In this document: positions 47,649-57,645 of the stretch, in pieces | How the letters are laid out: each line of letters starts with the position of its first letter | Numbering within the stretch: the first letter of the stretch is position 1 | Assembly (NCBI RefSeq): GCF_000427825.1 | Contig: NZ_ATYT01000004.1 | Coordinates: 110-64,109, forward strand | Reading direction: 5' to 3' | Origin: Thermocrispum municipale DSM 44069 | GTDB taxonomy: Bacteria > Actinomycetota > Actinomycetes > Mycobacteriales > Pseudonocardiaceae | DNA: 64,000 nucleotides | Position numbers and translations under genes: made by a program | The notes under the pieces: generated by a model | Seen by the model: only the letters and a program-made list of their open reading frames with translations | Database searches by the model: none | Told to the model about the DNA's origin: nothing

Positions 47649-49231
47649 TTCTGGTCCTCGTCCTGCTTGGTCAGCAGCGCCTCGGCATGCTCGATGAGCG
47701 TCGGATGTTCTTCCGCTTGCTTGTCCGCCTCCTGCGGCGGGACACCGGCCATCATCAGGCCGAGCACGTCACGGTCGGTGTCGCCGGGCACGATGCCGAC
47801 GACCTTGCCCCGGTACATCACCAGCACCCGGTCGGCCAGCGCGTTCACCTCGTCCAGCTCGGTGGACACGATCAGCACCGCGGTGCCTTTGTCCCGCTCG
47901 GCGATGATCCGCTTGTGCACGAACTCGATCGACCCGACGTCCAGCCCGCGGGTCGGCTGCGCGGCAATCAGCAGGCGTAGCGGGCGGGACAGCTCGCGCG
48001 CGATGACGACCTTCTGCTGGTTACCACCGGAGAGCGTCTTGGCAGGCGTGGCCGCGCTGCCGGTACGGATGTCGAACTCGGCGATCCGCTCGGTCGCGTT
48101 GGACTGCACCGCGGCGGGCTTGAAGATCGGACCGGAGGCGAACGGGGGCTGGTCGTGCAGGTCGAGCACCAGGTTGTCGGCCACCGAGAAGTCCCCGACC
48201 AGGCCGTCCACCTTGCGGTCCTCCGGCACGAAGCCGACGCCGGAGCGCAGCACCTGGCGCACCGAGCGGCCGATGAGCTCCTTGCCGTCCAGCCGCACCG
48301 ACCCGGTCGCCTTCGACTGCAATCCGAGAATGGCCTCGGTGACCTCGGTCTGCCCGTTGCCCTGCACACCCGCGATGGCCAAGACCTCGCCGGCCCGGAC
48401 GTCGAACGAGACGTCGTCGACCACCACCTGGTCGCGCTCGTCCACCACGGTCAGCCCTTGCACGTCGAGCACGACGTCACCGGTCTTCGGCGGCTCCTTG
48501 TCGACCGCGAGCGTGACCGAACGCCCGACCATCATCGACGCCAGTTCGGCCTCCGAGGCGGACGGATCAGCCTCACCGACGATCTTGCCGAGCCGCAGCA
48601 CGGTGATCCGGTCGGCGACCGCCCGCACCTCCCGCAGCTTGTGCGTGATGAACACGATCGACGTGCCGTTGGCCTTGAGCTGTCGCATGATCTCGATCAG
48701 CTCGTCGGTCTCCTGGGGAGTCAGCACCGCGGTCGGCTCGTCCAGGATGAGGACGCGCGCGTCCCGCACCAACGCCTTGATGATCTCCACCCGCTGCTGC
48801 ACACCGACCGGCAGCGTCTCCACCACGGCGTCCGGGTCCACGTCGAAGCCGAACCGCTCGGAGATCTGCCGCACCCGCTTGCGCGCGGCGTCCAGGTCGA
48901 GCAGCCCCCCGTTGCGCACCGGCTCCGCCCCGAGCATCACGTTCTCCGCCACGGTGAACACCGGCACGAGCATGAAGTGCTGGTGCACCATGCCGATGCC
49001 CGCGGCCATCGCGTCACTCGGGCTGTTGCATTTCAGCGGCTTGTCGTCGACGAAGATCTCGCCCTCGTCCGGTTCGAGCAGGCCGTAGATGAGGTTCATC
49101 ATCGTCGACTTGCCCGCGCCGTTCTCGCCGAGCAGGCAGTGGATCTCCCCCGGCTCGATGACCAGATCGATGTGGTCATTGGCCACGAGAGACCCGAACC
49201 GCTTCGTGATACCGCGCAGTTCGAGTTTCAC
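47645..49231 (-). CDS. Nucleoside ABC transporter ATPase (NupO-like, two domains)
   Basis: A 528-residue fused double ATPase. Domain 1 has Walker A GENGAGKSTMM, signature and Walker B LILDEPTAVLTPQE; domain 2 has a degenerate Walker A GVQGNGQTEV, signature LSGGNQQKVVIAREL and Walker B-like LLIAAQPTRGLD. The asymmetry is normal for ribose/nucleoside-type ABC importers. Its 3' end overlaps permease 1. A 98-nt gap separates it from the lipoprotein gene, where the transcript may be partly processed to boost the lipoprotein. Confidence 0.93.
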   Translation of the reverse strand: MKLELRGITKRFGSLVANDHIDLVIEPGEIHCLLGENGAGKSTMMNLIYGLLEPDEGEIFVDDKPLKCNSPSDAMAAGIGMVHQHFMLVPVFTVAENVMLGAEPVRNGGLLDLDAARKRVRQISERFGFDVDPDAVVETLPVGVQQRVEIIKALVRDARVLILDEPTAVLTPQETDELIEIMRQLKANGTSIVFITHKLREVRAVADRITVLRLGKIVGEADPSASEAELASMMVGRSVTLAVDKEPPKTGDVVLDVQGLTVVDERDQVVVDDVSFDVRAGEVLAIAGVQGNGQTEVTEAILGLQSKATGSVRLDGKELIGRSVRQVLRSGVGFVPEDRKVDGLVGDFSVADNLVLDLHDQPPFASGPIFKPAAVQSNATERIAEFDIRTGSAATPAKTLSGGNQQKVVIARELSRPLRLLIAAQPTRGLDVGSIEFVHKRIIAERDKGTAVLIVSTELDEVNALADRVLVMYRGKVVGIVPGDTDRDVLGLMMAGVPPQEADKQAEEHPTLIEHAEALLTKQDEDQK

Positions 49232-49329
49232 CGTGTCCTGCTCCGCCCCGCTGTGCTCATTGCTTCTCCTCCCCGTGCACGTGCCAGCGGCGGGGGCGGT
49301 CCGGCCCCCGCCGCAGCGCGCGCTGATCG

Positions 49330-50424
49330 TCAGAAGGCGGCGTCGGACTCCACCTTCAAGTCACCCGCGATGATCTGCTGGGTGAGGTCGTCGATCTCCT
49401 TCTTGGTCTCGTCGGAGACCTTGCTGTCGAAATCGTGGTACGGGGCGAGCGAGACGCCCTTGTTCTCCAGCGTGCCGACGAACGGCTCGTTGGAGAAGTT
49501 GCCTTCCGCCGTCTCGGCGGCGGCGTTCTTCACCGCGACATCCATGCCCTTGATCACACTGGTCAGGATGATGTCCTTGTACTTCGGCAGCGCCTCGTAG
49601 CCGTCGGAGTCCACCCAGATGATCGACACGTCGCCCTGTTCCTTGGCGGCCACCGCGGCGGCCTCACCGATCGGGCCGGCCACCGGCATCATGATGTCCG
49701 CGCCGTCGTTGAGCAGGTTCTCCGAGATCTGCTTGGCCTTGTTGGAGTTGTTGAAGTTGCCGACGAACTGACCGTCCTGCGTCTTCTTGTTCCAACCGAG
49801 CACCTGGACGTTCTTGTTCTTGGTCTTGTTGTAGTGCTGGACGCCGTCGTAGAAGCCGTCCATGAAGATGGTCACGGTCGGGATCTTGGCGCCGCCCCAC
49901 GTGGCGACCTTGTTCGTCTTGGTCTGTGCCGCGGCCAGGTACCCGGCGAGGAACGCGGCCTCGTGGGTGTTGAACACCAGCGGCTTGACGTTGTCGATCG
50001 GCGTCGGCTTGCCGGACTTGTCCGTGTAGAGGTAGTCGACGATGGCGAACTTCTCCTCCGGGTTCGCCTCCGCGGCCGCCTTGGTCGCGTCGGCGAGCAG
50101 GAAGCCGACCGTCACGATCAGCCCGCAGTCCGCCTTGACCATCTGGTCGACGTTGGGCTCGTAGTCGCTGGCCGCGTTCGACTCGGCCAGTCGCGGCTTG
50201 GCGGAGATCCCTTCGGCCGCGGCGTCCTGCAGTCCCTTCCACGACGTCTCGTTGAACGACTTGTCGTCCGGGCCGCCTTCGTCGGTGACCATGCAGCCGA
50301 CGAAGTCGGTGTCGCTGCTGCCGCTGCCCCCGTTGCCCTCACCGGGGGGCTCGCCGCAAGCCGCGGTCGCCAGGCCGACAGCCGCCAGACCGGCGACCAA
50401 ACGCATTTTGTGTGTACGACGCAC
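49330..50424 (-). CDS. BMP-family nucleoside-binding lipoprotein
   Basis: A 364-residue lipoprotein: signal peptide with lipobox GLATAACGE, then the BMP/PnrA family core (VTDEGGPDDKSFNETSWKGL, NVDQMVKADCGLIVTVGFLL, VATWGGAKIPTVTIFMDGFY, WVDSDGYEALPKYKDIILTS). This family binds purine and pyrimidine nucleosides outside the cell. The GTG at 50424 follows GGGAGGGAGAGG; an internal ATG lies six codons later. It is first in the operon BMP-ATPase-permease-permease-cdd-deoA. A perfect 10-bp hairpin in its leader (50494-50516) may regulate it. Confidence 0.93.
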   Translation of the reverse strand: MRRTHKMRLVAGLAAVGLATAACGEPPGEGNGGSGSSDTDFVGCMVTDEGGPDDKSFNETSWKGLQDAAAEGISAKPRLAESNAASDYEPNVDQMVKADCGLIVTVGFLLADATKAAAEANPEEKFAIVDYLYTDKSGKPTPIDNVKPLVFNTHEAAFLAGYLAAAQTKTNKVATWGGAKIPTVTIFMDGFYDGVQHYNKTKNKNVQVLGWNKKTQDGQFVGNFNNSNKAKQISENLLNDGADIMMPVAGPIGEAAAVAAKEQGDVSIIWVDSDGYEALPKYKDIILTSVIKGMDVAVKNAAAETAEGNFSNEPFVGTLENKGVSLAPYHDFDSKVSDETKKEIDDLTQQIIAGDLKVESDAAF

Positions 50425-50768
50425 CGCGCCTCTCCCTCCCCGCTCGGTTCTCGAGCGGTCCAGTTGTCAAGTGCCAAGCACAAGCCTGGAACGACCGGGA
50501 AGGCTACCTTCCCGGTTCAACATTGCGGATACGGACGACCCTGCGTAATCGAATCGTTGGGCCGACGCGTCCACGCGGAGTAAATATGAAGACGCTCGGT
50601 GACGCCACTGTGCCCGTTGCGTCACAACCGACTGTCGATCTTGCGCCGTCCGCCCGTGTCTGATCGGTCACAACGGCCAGCCCGCTGCACAGCCGAAATG
50701 CAGGAGCGGGTCTAGCATCCGGGCATCACTATTCGTCCGTCCAAAGTAGGGCTGGAGGCGGTTCCCGA
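50425..50768. other. Divergent promoter region between nucleoside operon and sdhCDAB
   Basis: 344 nt with no supportable gene. It holds the 23-bp hairpin at 50494-50516 and, on the minus strand, a TTGACA-like element near 50464. The sdhC side contains the sdh promoter; I could not pick a convincing -10 box. Confidence 0.5.
50494..50516. promoter_or_regulatory. Perfect palindrome in the nucleoside operon leader
   Basis: ACCGGGAAGG and CCTTCCCGGT are exact inverted copies around CTA, 70 bp upstream of the BMP gene. It could be a repressor operator or an RNA hairpin in the leader. Confidence 0.55.
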
Positions 50769-51194
50769 ATGACCACCACGGCAAGTCCGCCCACGGGGGC
50801 CGGAAATGTCCGCCGCGGGGGCACCCTGTACTTCGGCGACCCTGGAATGTGGTCGTGGGTGCTGCACCGCATCACGGGCGTTCTGACCTTCTTCTTCTTG
50901 TTCGTCCACGTGCTCGACACCGCGCTGGTCCGGGTGTCGCCGAGCACGTACGACGAGGTCATCGCGTCCTACAAGACACCGTTGGTGAACTTGCTCGAGG
51001 TGGGCCTGGTCGGTGCGGTGCTCTACCACGCGCTCAACGGCCTGCGCGTCATGCTGGTCGACTTCTGGTCGAAGGGCCCGCGCTACCAGCGGCAGATGCT
51101 GTGGGGCATCGTGGTGATCTGGCTGCTGGTGATGATTCCCGGCACCTACTTCATGCTCGAGCGCACCATCTCCGAGCTGTTCGGAGGTGCCTGA
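50769..51194 (+). CDS. sdhC: Succinate dehydrogenase cytochrome b subunit
   Basis: A 141-residue three-helix membrane subunit. WSWVLHRITGVLTFFFLFVH contains the conserved HR-T-G haem/quinone region, and YHALNGLRVMLVDF the second haem-ligand histidine. It anchors the SdhAB catalytic dimer and passes electrons to menaquinone. Its stop overlaps the sdhD ATG (TGATG). The ATG at 50769 opens the sdhCDAB operon. Confidence 0.93.
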   Translation: MTTTASPPTGAGNVRRGGTLYFGDPGMWSWVLHRITGVLTFFFLFVHVLDTALVRVSPSTYDEVIASYKTPLVNLLEVGLVGAVLYHALNGLRVMLVDFWSKGPRYQRQMLWGIVVIWLLVMIPGTYFMLERTISELFGGA

Positions 51195-51610
51195 TGGCCG
51201 AGTCGACCACCGCGATCGCGCTTGACCGTCCCCGTTCGCCCCGCCGCCCGGCGGCCCGCCGCAGCAACTTCGAGCTGTACAGCTGGCTGTTCATGCGGAT
51301 CTCCGGCCTGGCACTGGTGGTGCTGGTGCTCGGCCACCTGTTCATCATGAACATCCTCGACGGCGGCGTGCACCGGATCAACTTCGCGTTCGTCGCCGGA
51401 CGCTGGTCGTCGCCGTTCTGGCAGTTCTGGGACCTGCTCATGCTGTGGCTGGCGCAGCTGCACGGCGGCAACGGGTTGCGCACGATCATCGACGACTACG
51501 CCCGCAAGGGCAGCACCCGCTTCTGGCTGAAGATGCTGCTGTACGTCTCGATGGCGGTCATCCTCGTGCTCGGCACGCTGGTGATCTTCACCTTCGACCC
51601 GAACATCTGA
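51194..51610 (+). CDS. sdhD: Succinate dehydrogenase membrane anchor
   Basis: A 138-residue subunit with three helices: LFMRISGLALVVLVLGHLFI, FWQFWDLLMLWLAQLHGGNG and MLLYVSMAVILVLGTLVIFT. The conserved R-I-S-G and HGGNGLR segments line the quinone site. It begins within the sdhC stop (TGATG), and sdhA follows 26 nt later. It forms the membrane anchor with SdhC. Confidence 0.92.
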   Translation: MAESTTAIALDRPRSPRRPAARRSNFELYSWLFMRISGLALVVLVLGHLFIMNILDGGVHRINFAFVAGRWSSPFWQFWDLLMLWLAQLHGGNGLRTIIDDYARKGSTRFWLKMLLYVSMAVILVLGTLVIFTFDPNI

Positions 51611-51636
51611 CCCACCACCACGGGAGCGAGAAGACC

Positions 51637-53423
<1,787 letters not shown>

Positions 53424-53424
<1 letters not shown>

Positions 53425-54203
53425 TGGCTGCACCCGCTACTGCCGAACCCACCACGCATCCCTCCGGCGTCCCCGCTCCCGAGGGCTCCGTCGACGTGAC
53501 GGTGAAGATCCAGCGGTTCAACCCGGAACAGGACAGCGAGCCGCACTGGGAGTCCTACGACATCCCCGCGCTGCCCACCGACCGGGTGCTGAACCTGCTG
53601 ATCAACATCAAGTCCTACATCGACGGCTCGCTGGCGTTCCGCCGCTCGTGCGCGCACGGCATCTGCGGCTCGGACGCCATGCAGATCAACGGGGTCAACC
53701 GGCTGGCGTGCAAGGTGCTGGTCAAGGACCTGCTGGCCAAGAAGGGCAAGACCACGATCACCGTGGCGCCGCTGAAGGGCCTGCCGCTGCTGAAGGACCT
53801 CTATGTCGACATGGAGCCGTTCTTCGAGGCGTACCGGTCCATCAAGCCGTACCTGATCGCCTACGGCAACGAACCGACCCGTGAGCGCATCCAGTCGCCC
53901 GCGGACCGGGAGCGGTTCGACGACACCACCAAGTGCATCCTGTGCGCGGCGTGCACCACGTCGTGCCCGGTGTACTGGGCGGACGGGACCTACTTCGGTC
54001 CGGCCGCGATCGTCAACGCGCACCGGTTCATCTTCGACTCGCGCGACGAGGCCGCCGAGGAACGGTTGGACATCCTCAACGACGCCGAGGGTGTGTGGCG
54101 CTGCCGCACCACGTTCAACTGCACCGACGCGTGCCCGCGCGGCATCGAGGTCACCAAGGCCATTCAGGAGGTCAAGCGGGCCCTGCTGTTCCGCCGCGTC
54201 TGA
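53424..54203 (+). CDS. sdhB: Succinate dehydrogenase iron-sulfur subunit
   Basis: A 259-residue subunit carrying the three clusters: [2Fe-2S] cysteines in RRSCAHGICGSDAMQI, the [4Fe-4S] set in CILCAACTTSCPV and the [3Fe-4S] set in CRTTFNCTDACPRG. It passes electrons from SdhA to the quinone site. The N-terminus has a short Ala/Pro-rich extension. It is the last gene of the operon; a 14-bp hairpin terminator is 21 nt downstream. Confidence 0.97.
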
Positions 54204-54224
54204 CCGTCCGAGAGACAATCCCGA

Positions 54225-54256
54225 AGCGCCCGGCCACCTCGCGGTGGCCGGGCGCT
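54225..54256. terminator. sdhCDAB terminator
   Basis: AGCGCCCGGCCACC (54225-54238) and GGTGGCCGGGCGCT (54243-54256) pair perfectly with a 4-nt loop and are followed by TTGCGCTTT. It also ends the convergent membrane-protein gene. Confidence 0.92.
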
Positions 54257-54263
54257 TTGCGCT

Positions 54264-54638
54264 TTACGCCTGACACGCCTTCCTGGCGTCCTCGACGGCC
54301 TGCAGCACCTCCGGGTGCTCACCGTCGAAGTGCCGCATCACCAACTCGCGCGGCTTGACCAGCGCATCGGCCAGCGACTTGTACTCGGCGTCGCCCTCGG
54401 CCGCTGCCGCCGCCAGCTCGGCCGCGCCACCCCACCGCCGCAGACCGGCCATGTCGGTTTTCGGGTCCAGCGAGTCGGTGCGATCGACCACCGCGCACGC
54501 GGCGTTCGCATCGGCCGCCGGCCCGCCGGAGCTCGCCGAGCTGATCCACCACACCAACGCCATGATCCCGGCGCCCAGGACGAGTCCGAGGACTCCGACG
54601 ACCATCACCGTGCCGCGCCGCGGCTGAGCAGAAGACAT
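54264..54638 (-). CDS. Membrane-anchored protein of unknown function
   Basis: A 124-residue protein with one N-terminal membrane helix (VMVVGVLGLVLGAGIMALVW) and an extracytoplasmic helical domain holding two cysteines (NAACAVVDRTDSLD near the start and RKACQA at the end) that could form a disulfide. No family is recognised. Conserved-looking text such as KPRELVMRHFDGEHPEVLQA and its use of the sdh terminator support a real gene. Function unknown. Confidence 0.75.
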   Translation of the reverse strand: MSSAQPRRGTVMVVGVLGLVLGAGIMALVWWISSASSGGPAADANAACAVVDRTDSLDPKTDMAGLRRWGGAAELAAAAAEGDAEYKSLADALVKPRELVMRHFDGEHPEVLQAVEDARKACQA

Positions 54639-54708
54639 GCCGCTGAGACTAATCCCAGCGGCATGTCTTCCTGGTTTCCGTCCCGCCGCGTGCGCGAGCA
54701 GGAGTCGA

Positions 54709-55650
54709 TCAGCTGGTTTCCACCTTCACGTAGTCGACGACCATCGGGTGCCCCGGCTCGGTCTCGGCCACCGGAGTCCCTTCGCCCGCGACACCGTTGG
54801 GGAATGCACCGCCCATCGCGACGTTGAGCAGCACGAAGTAGCCCTCGTGCGACGTCATGTCGTTCCACGCCTGGTCGCCGATCTGCGCCCTGGTGACCGT
54901 GTGGAACTGCTGACCGTCGACGTACCAGCGCAGCTCGTCGGCGCCGGAATCCCACTCGAAGCGATAGGTGTGGAAGTTGCCCTGGCACGGCGAACCCGGA
55001 CACTCGGTGCTGTTGCCGATGCCCTCGGTCTCATTGCACGGGCCGCCCTGCTGGACACCGCAATGCAGCACGCCCCACGCCTGGTTGATGCCGTTGACGT
55101 TCTCCAAGATGTCGAACTCGCCGATGGCCGGCCAGTTCCAGTAATTGCCCCGATACGGGCCGCCGAGCGCCCAGAACGCCGGCCAGTAGCCGAGCGCCTG
55201 CCTGCCCGAGACGTTGGGGAGCGAGATCCGCGCCTCGATCGCCAGCACGCCGCCCGACGGCGGCTTGAAGTCCTTGCGCTGGGTCTCGATGCGGGCCGAC
55301 GTCCAGTTGCCCGAACCGTCCCGGCGCGGCGTGATGGTCAGGTTGCCGCTGCCGTCGAGCTGGAGGTTGTCCGGGTTGGCGGTGTACTCCTGGATCTCCC
55401 CGGTGCCCCAGTTGTCCGGGCCACCCGGATAACCGTGACCGGTGTCGATGATCCAGTTGTCGGCCGACGGCAGCGACCCGGCGGGGCCGTCGAAGTTGTC
55501 GGACCAGATCTCCACCCACTCGGGCTGCTGCGCTGCGCTTTCCGCTTCGGCGACCGGAGCGACCACGGCCAGCGCGGCAACGGCCGCGGCCGGGAGCGCC
55601 AGCATCTTTCGCGATCGGAATCTGCTGGTGAGACGAGGCAAGACGGACAC
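54709..55650 (-). CDS. Secreted glycoside hydrolase family 16 (endo-beta-glucanase type)
   Basis: A 313-residue secreted enzyme. The signal peptide (MLALPAAAVAALAVVAPVAE region) follows a basic start. The GH16 active-site motif is IGEFDILENVNG (E-x-D-x-x-E: nucleophile, helper aspartate, acid/base), supported by YWPAFWALGG upstream and FHTYRFEWDSGADELRWYVD after it. Such enzymes cut beta-1,3 (laminarin) or mixed-linked glucans. The GTG at 55650 (VSVLPRLTSRF) follows GGGAGG; the start and spacer are inside one arm of a 13-bp inverted repeat, so translation may be controlled by RNA structure. Confidence 0.92.
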   Translation of the reverse strand: MSVLPRLTSRFRSRKMLALPAAAVAALAVVAPVAEAESAAQQPEWVEIWSDNFDGPAGSLPSADNWIIDTGHGYPGGPDNWGTGEIQEYTANPDNLQLDGSGNLTITPRRDGSGNWTSARIETQRKDFKPPSGGVLAIEARISLPNVSGRQALGYWPAFWALGGPYRGNYWNWPAIGEFDILENVNGINQAWGVLHCGVQQGGPCNETEGIGNSTECPGSPCQGNFHTYRFEWDSGADELRWYVDGQQFHTVTRAQIGDQAWNDMTSHEGYFVLLNVAMGGAFPNGVAGEGTPVAETEPGHPMVVDYVKVETS

Positions 55651-55726
55651 AGGTATCGACCTCCCGCCGCGTATGGTGGCACGCTGGTTCGCCCGATCGG
55701 TTGAAAGATGTACGTCGATACCTGTG
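55648..55726. promoter_or_regulatory. 13-bp inverted repeat spanning the GH16 start
   Basis: CACAGGTATCGAC (55648-55660) and GTCGATACCTGTG (55714-55726) are exact inverted copies 53 bp apart. On the GH16 strand the second arm covers the spacer and GTG start, next to the Shine-Dalgarno. It may be a split operator or a leader hairpin that hides the start. Confidence 0.65.
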
Positions 55727-55788
55727 AGTAGGTTCACTCGGGCAAGTCGACCCGATCGCGCGGCAAGTCCGCTCGAGGAGTCTCGGTG

Positions 55789-56139
55789 TTACGTCCAGAA
55801 GACGGCGAGGCCGACGTTGAGGACGACCAAGCCACCGAGCGTCGGGTTCAGCCAGCTGGGCGCCGTCGGCTTGCGCAGGAATCCCAGCGCCAGTCCGCCG
55901 ATGACGACCAGCACGAGCAGCTTGATGCCGATCTTGATCGGGTTGTACTCGACCTCGTCGTTGATCGGGTCCAGGCCCATCAGGATCAGGCCGGTGATCA
56001 ACTGCAGACCAGCGCCATGCAGCCAGCCCTTGTTCACCGGGGCCCCGGCACCCGCTTTGGCCTGCAGCATGAACGTACCGATCAACATCGCCATGCCGAG
56101 CAGGTGCAAGAACACCAGCAACAGCCGCACAAACTCCAT
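55789..56139 (-). CDS. Small four-helix membrane protein
   Basis: A 116-residue integral membrane protein with about four helices: LLLVFLHLLGMAMLIGTFML, AGLQLITGLILMGL, IKIGIKLLVLVVIGGLALGF and LGGLVVLNVGLAVFW. A His in the first helix recalls haem- or copper-associated membrane families, but none is certain. The ATG follows GAGGTCCCACC. It is divergent from the D,D-carboxypeptidase gene. I cannot assign a function. Confidence 0.75.
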   Translation of the reverse strand: MEFVRLLLVFLHLLGMAMLIGTFMLQAKAGAGAPVNKGWLHGAGLQLITGLILMGLDPINDEVEYNPIKIGIKLLVLVVIGGLALGFLRKPTAPSWLNPTLGGLVVLNVGLAVFWT

Positions 56140-56222
56140 GGTGGGACCTCGCTTGTCGTTCGCAGGATTGCCGCGATGGTAGCCCTGCGCATCAGCGATC
56201 ATGCGGACGCTAACCTGCCGAC

Positions 56223-57458
56223 GTGTCCCGCCTCTCACGTCGCGTACTGACCGCTGCGCTCTGCGGCTTGCTGGCCGCCGGGAGCCTGGCGCCTGCGCAC
56301 GCCGCCCAGCCGACGCCGCCGACGACGTCGAAGCCGTGCGCGAACCAGGCCGCTCCTCCGCCGCCGGTCGACACGTCCGAGGTGCCACCACCCGGCCGGC
56401 CGTCGCCGAAGCCGCTGCCGGTGCCGGACAAGCCCGTCGGGGGCCCGCGGATGGGCGGCTGCCTGCCGATCCTGCCGGACACGCCGTTGCGGCCGCCGCG
56501 TCGCATCACCGCCGCGTCGTGGATCATCGCCGACCTGGACTCGGGTGAGGTGCTCGCCGCCAAGGCGCCGCACGCCAGGCACCGGCCGGCATCGTTGATC
56601 AAGATGCTGCTGGCGCTGGTGGTGATCGACGAGTTGCCGCCGAACAAGATCGTGCAGGCCACCAAGACCGACGCCAGCCAGGAGTGCACCTGCATCGGCA
56701 TCAAGGCGTGGCAGCGCTACCCGGTGCACAAGCTGTTCACCGGCCTGCTGATCAGCTCCGGCAACGACGCCGCGCACACGCTGGGCACGGCGCTGGGCGG
56801 CAACGGCAAGGCGCTGCGCAAGATGAACGCGATGGCCCGCAGGCTGGGGGCGCTGGACACCCGGGCGGCCACCGTGTCCGGGCTGGACGGTCCGGGGATG
56901 TCGAGCTCGGCCTACGACCTGGCGTTGATCTATCGGGCGGCGATGCAGCAGCCGCGGTTCGCCAAGGCGGTGCGCACCACCGAGATGCGGTTCCGCTGGC
57001 ACGAACGCAAGCGGCCGATCACGCTGTACAACGACAACCGGCTGCTGCACGGCCCGGACGCCTACCCGGGCTTTCTCGGCGGCAAGACCGGTTTCACCGA
57101 CGACGCGCGGCACACGTACGTCGGCGGTGCAGAGCGCGGTGGGCGGCGGCTGTTCGTGGTGTTGATGCGTGCCGAGGCCGATCCGCTGCGGCCGAGCGAG
57201 CAGGCACGAAGGTTGCTGGACTACGGGTTCAAGCTGGCCAAGGCGGACACCGAGCCGGTCGGGCAGCTGGTCGACCCGCAGCCGGACAACACGGTCGAGG
57301 CCGAACCTCCCCAGCCCGACGCGTCGGATCAAGCCGCACCGGCGTCGAGCACGGACGAGGGTTCGTCGAGCACACCGTGGATCCTGGGGCTGGCGATCAT
57401 CGCCGCAGCGCTGGCGGGCGGGTTCGTGTTCCGGCGCAAGCCGCGCGGGCAACGCTGA
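56223..57458 (+). CDS. D-alanyl-D-alanine carboxypeptidase (penicillin-binding protein, class C/S11)
   Basis: A 411-residue exported enzyme trimming the terminal D-Ala of peptidoglycan. After the signal peptide (LTAALCGLLAAGSLAPAHAA) and a proline-rich stretch come the catalytic motifs: SxxK as ASLIKML (S124, K127), SxN as SSGNDAAHTLG, and KTG as GGKTGFTDDARHTY. The C-terminus has a transmembrane anchor (WILGLAIIAAALAGGFVF) and basic tail, so the enzyme stays on the membrane. The GTG start is divergent from the small membrane protein. A 21-bp duplication begins 5 nt past its stop. Confidence 0.93.
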   Translation: MSRLSRRVLTAALCGLLAAGSLAPAHAAQPTPPTTSKPCANQAAPPPPVDTSEVPPPGRPSPKPLPVPDKPVGGPRMGGCLPILPDTPLRPPRRITAASWIIADLDSGEVLAAKAPHARHRPASLIKMLLALVVIDELPPNKIVQATKTDASQECTCIGIKAWQRYPVHKLFTGLLISSGNDAAHTLGTALGGNGKALRKMNAMARRLGALDTRAATVSGLDGPGMSSSAYDLALIYRAAMQQPRFAKAVRTTEMRFRWHERKRPITLYNDNRLLHGPDAYPGFLGGKTGFTDDARHTYVGGAERGGRRLFVVLMRAEADPLRPSEQARRLLDYGFKLAKADTEPVGQLVDPQPDNTVEAEPPQPDASDQAAPASSTDEGSSSTPWILGLAIIAAALAGGFVFRRKPRGQR

Positions 57459-57462
57459 CCGA

Positions 57463-57504
57463 ACGTCAGGACCGCGCAACGAGACGTCAGGACCGCGCAA
57501 CGAG
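57463..57504. repeat. 21-bp perfect tandem duplication after the carboxypeptidase gene
   Basis: Two identical 21-bp units (57463-57483, 57484-57504), each beginning ACGTCAGGACCGCGCAACG, start 5 nt past the gene's stop. The last codons of the gene (CGCGCGGGCAACGCTGA) resemble a diverged earlier unit. Confidence 0.85.
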
Positions 57505-57645
57505 CCGGACAGAAGGGTCGGCCGACCGTATCCCGCACAACAAACGTTCGGTTTGCCCCCGATCGAAGGATTGTGCAGGTCGTCGCCCCAGGCCAAGATC
57601 ATGCTCACTCGCCGGAGAGTTCGCTGCGCACGAAGGGGAGCGCCC

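Noticed and set aside
46332-49088. Long open frame (plus strand, about 918 codons) opposite the nucleoside transporter genes
   Set aside because: It crosses gene boundaries of three confirmed transporter genes and has no family similarity; the second half is a serine/threonine-rich antisense artefact.
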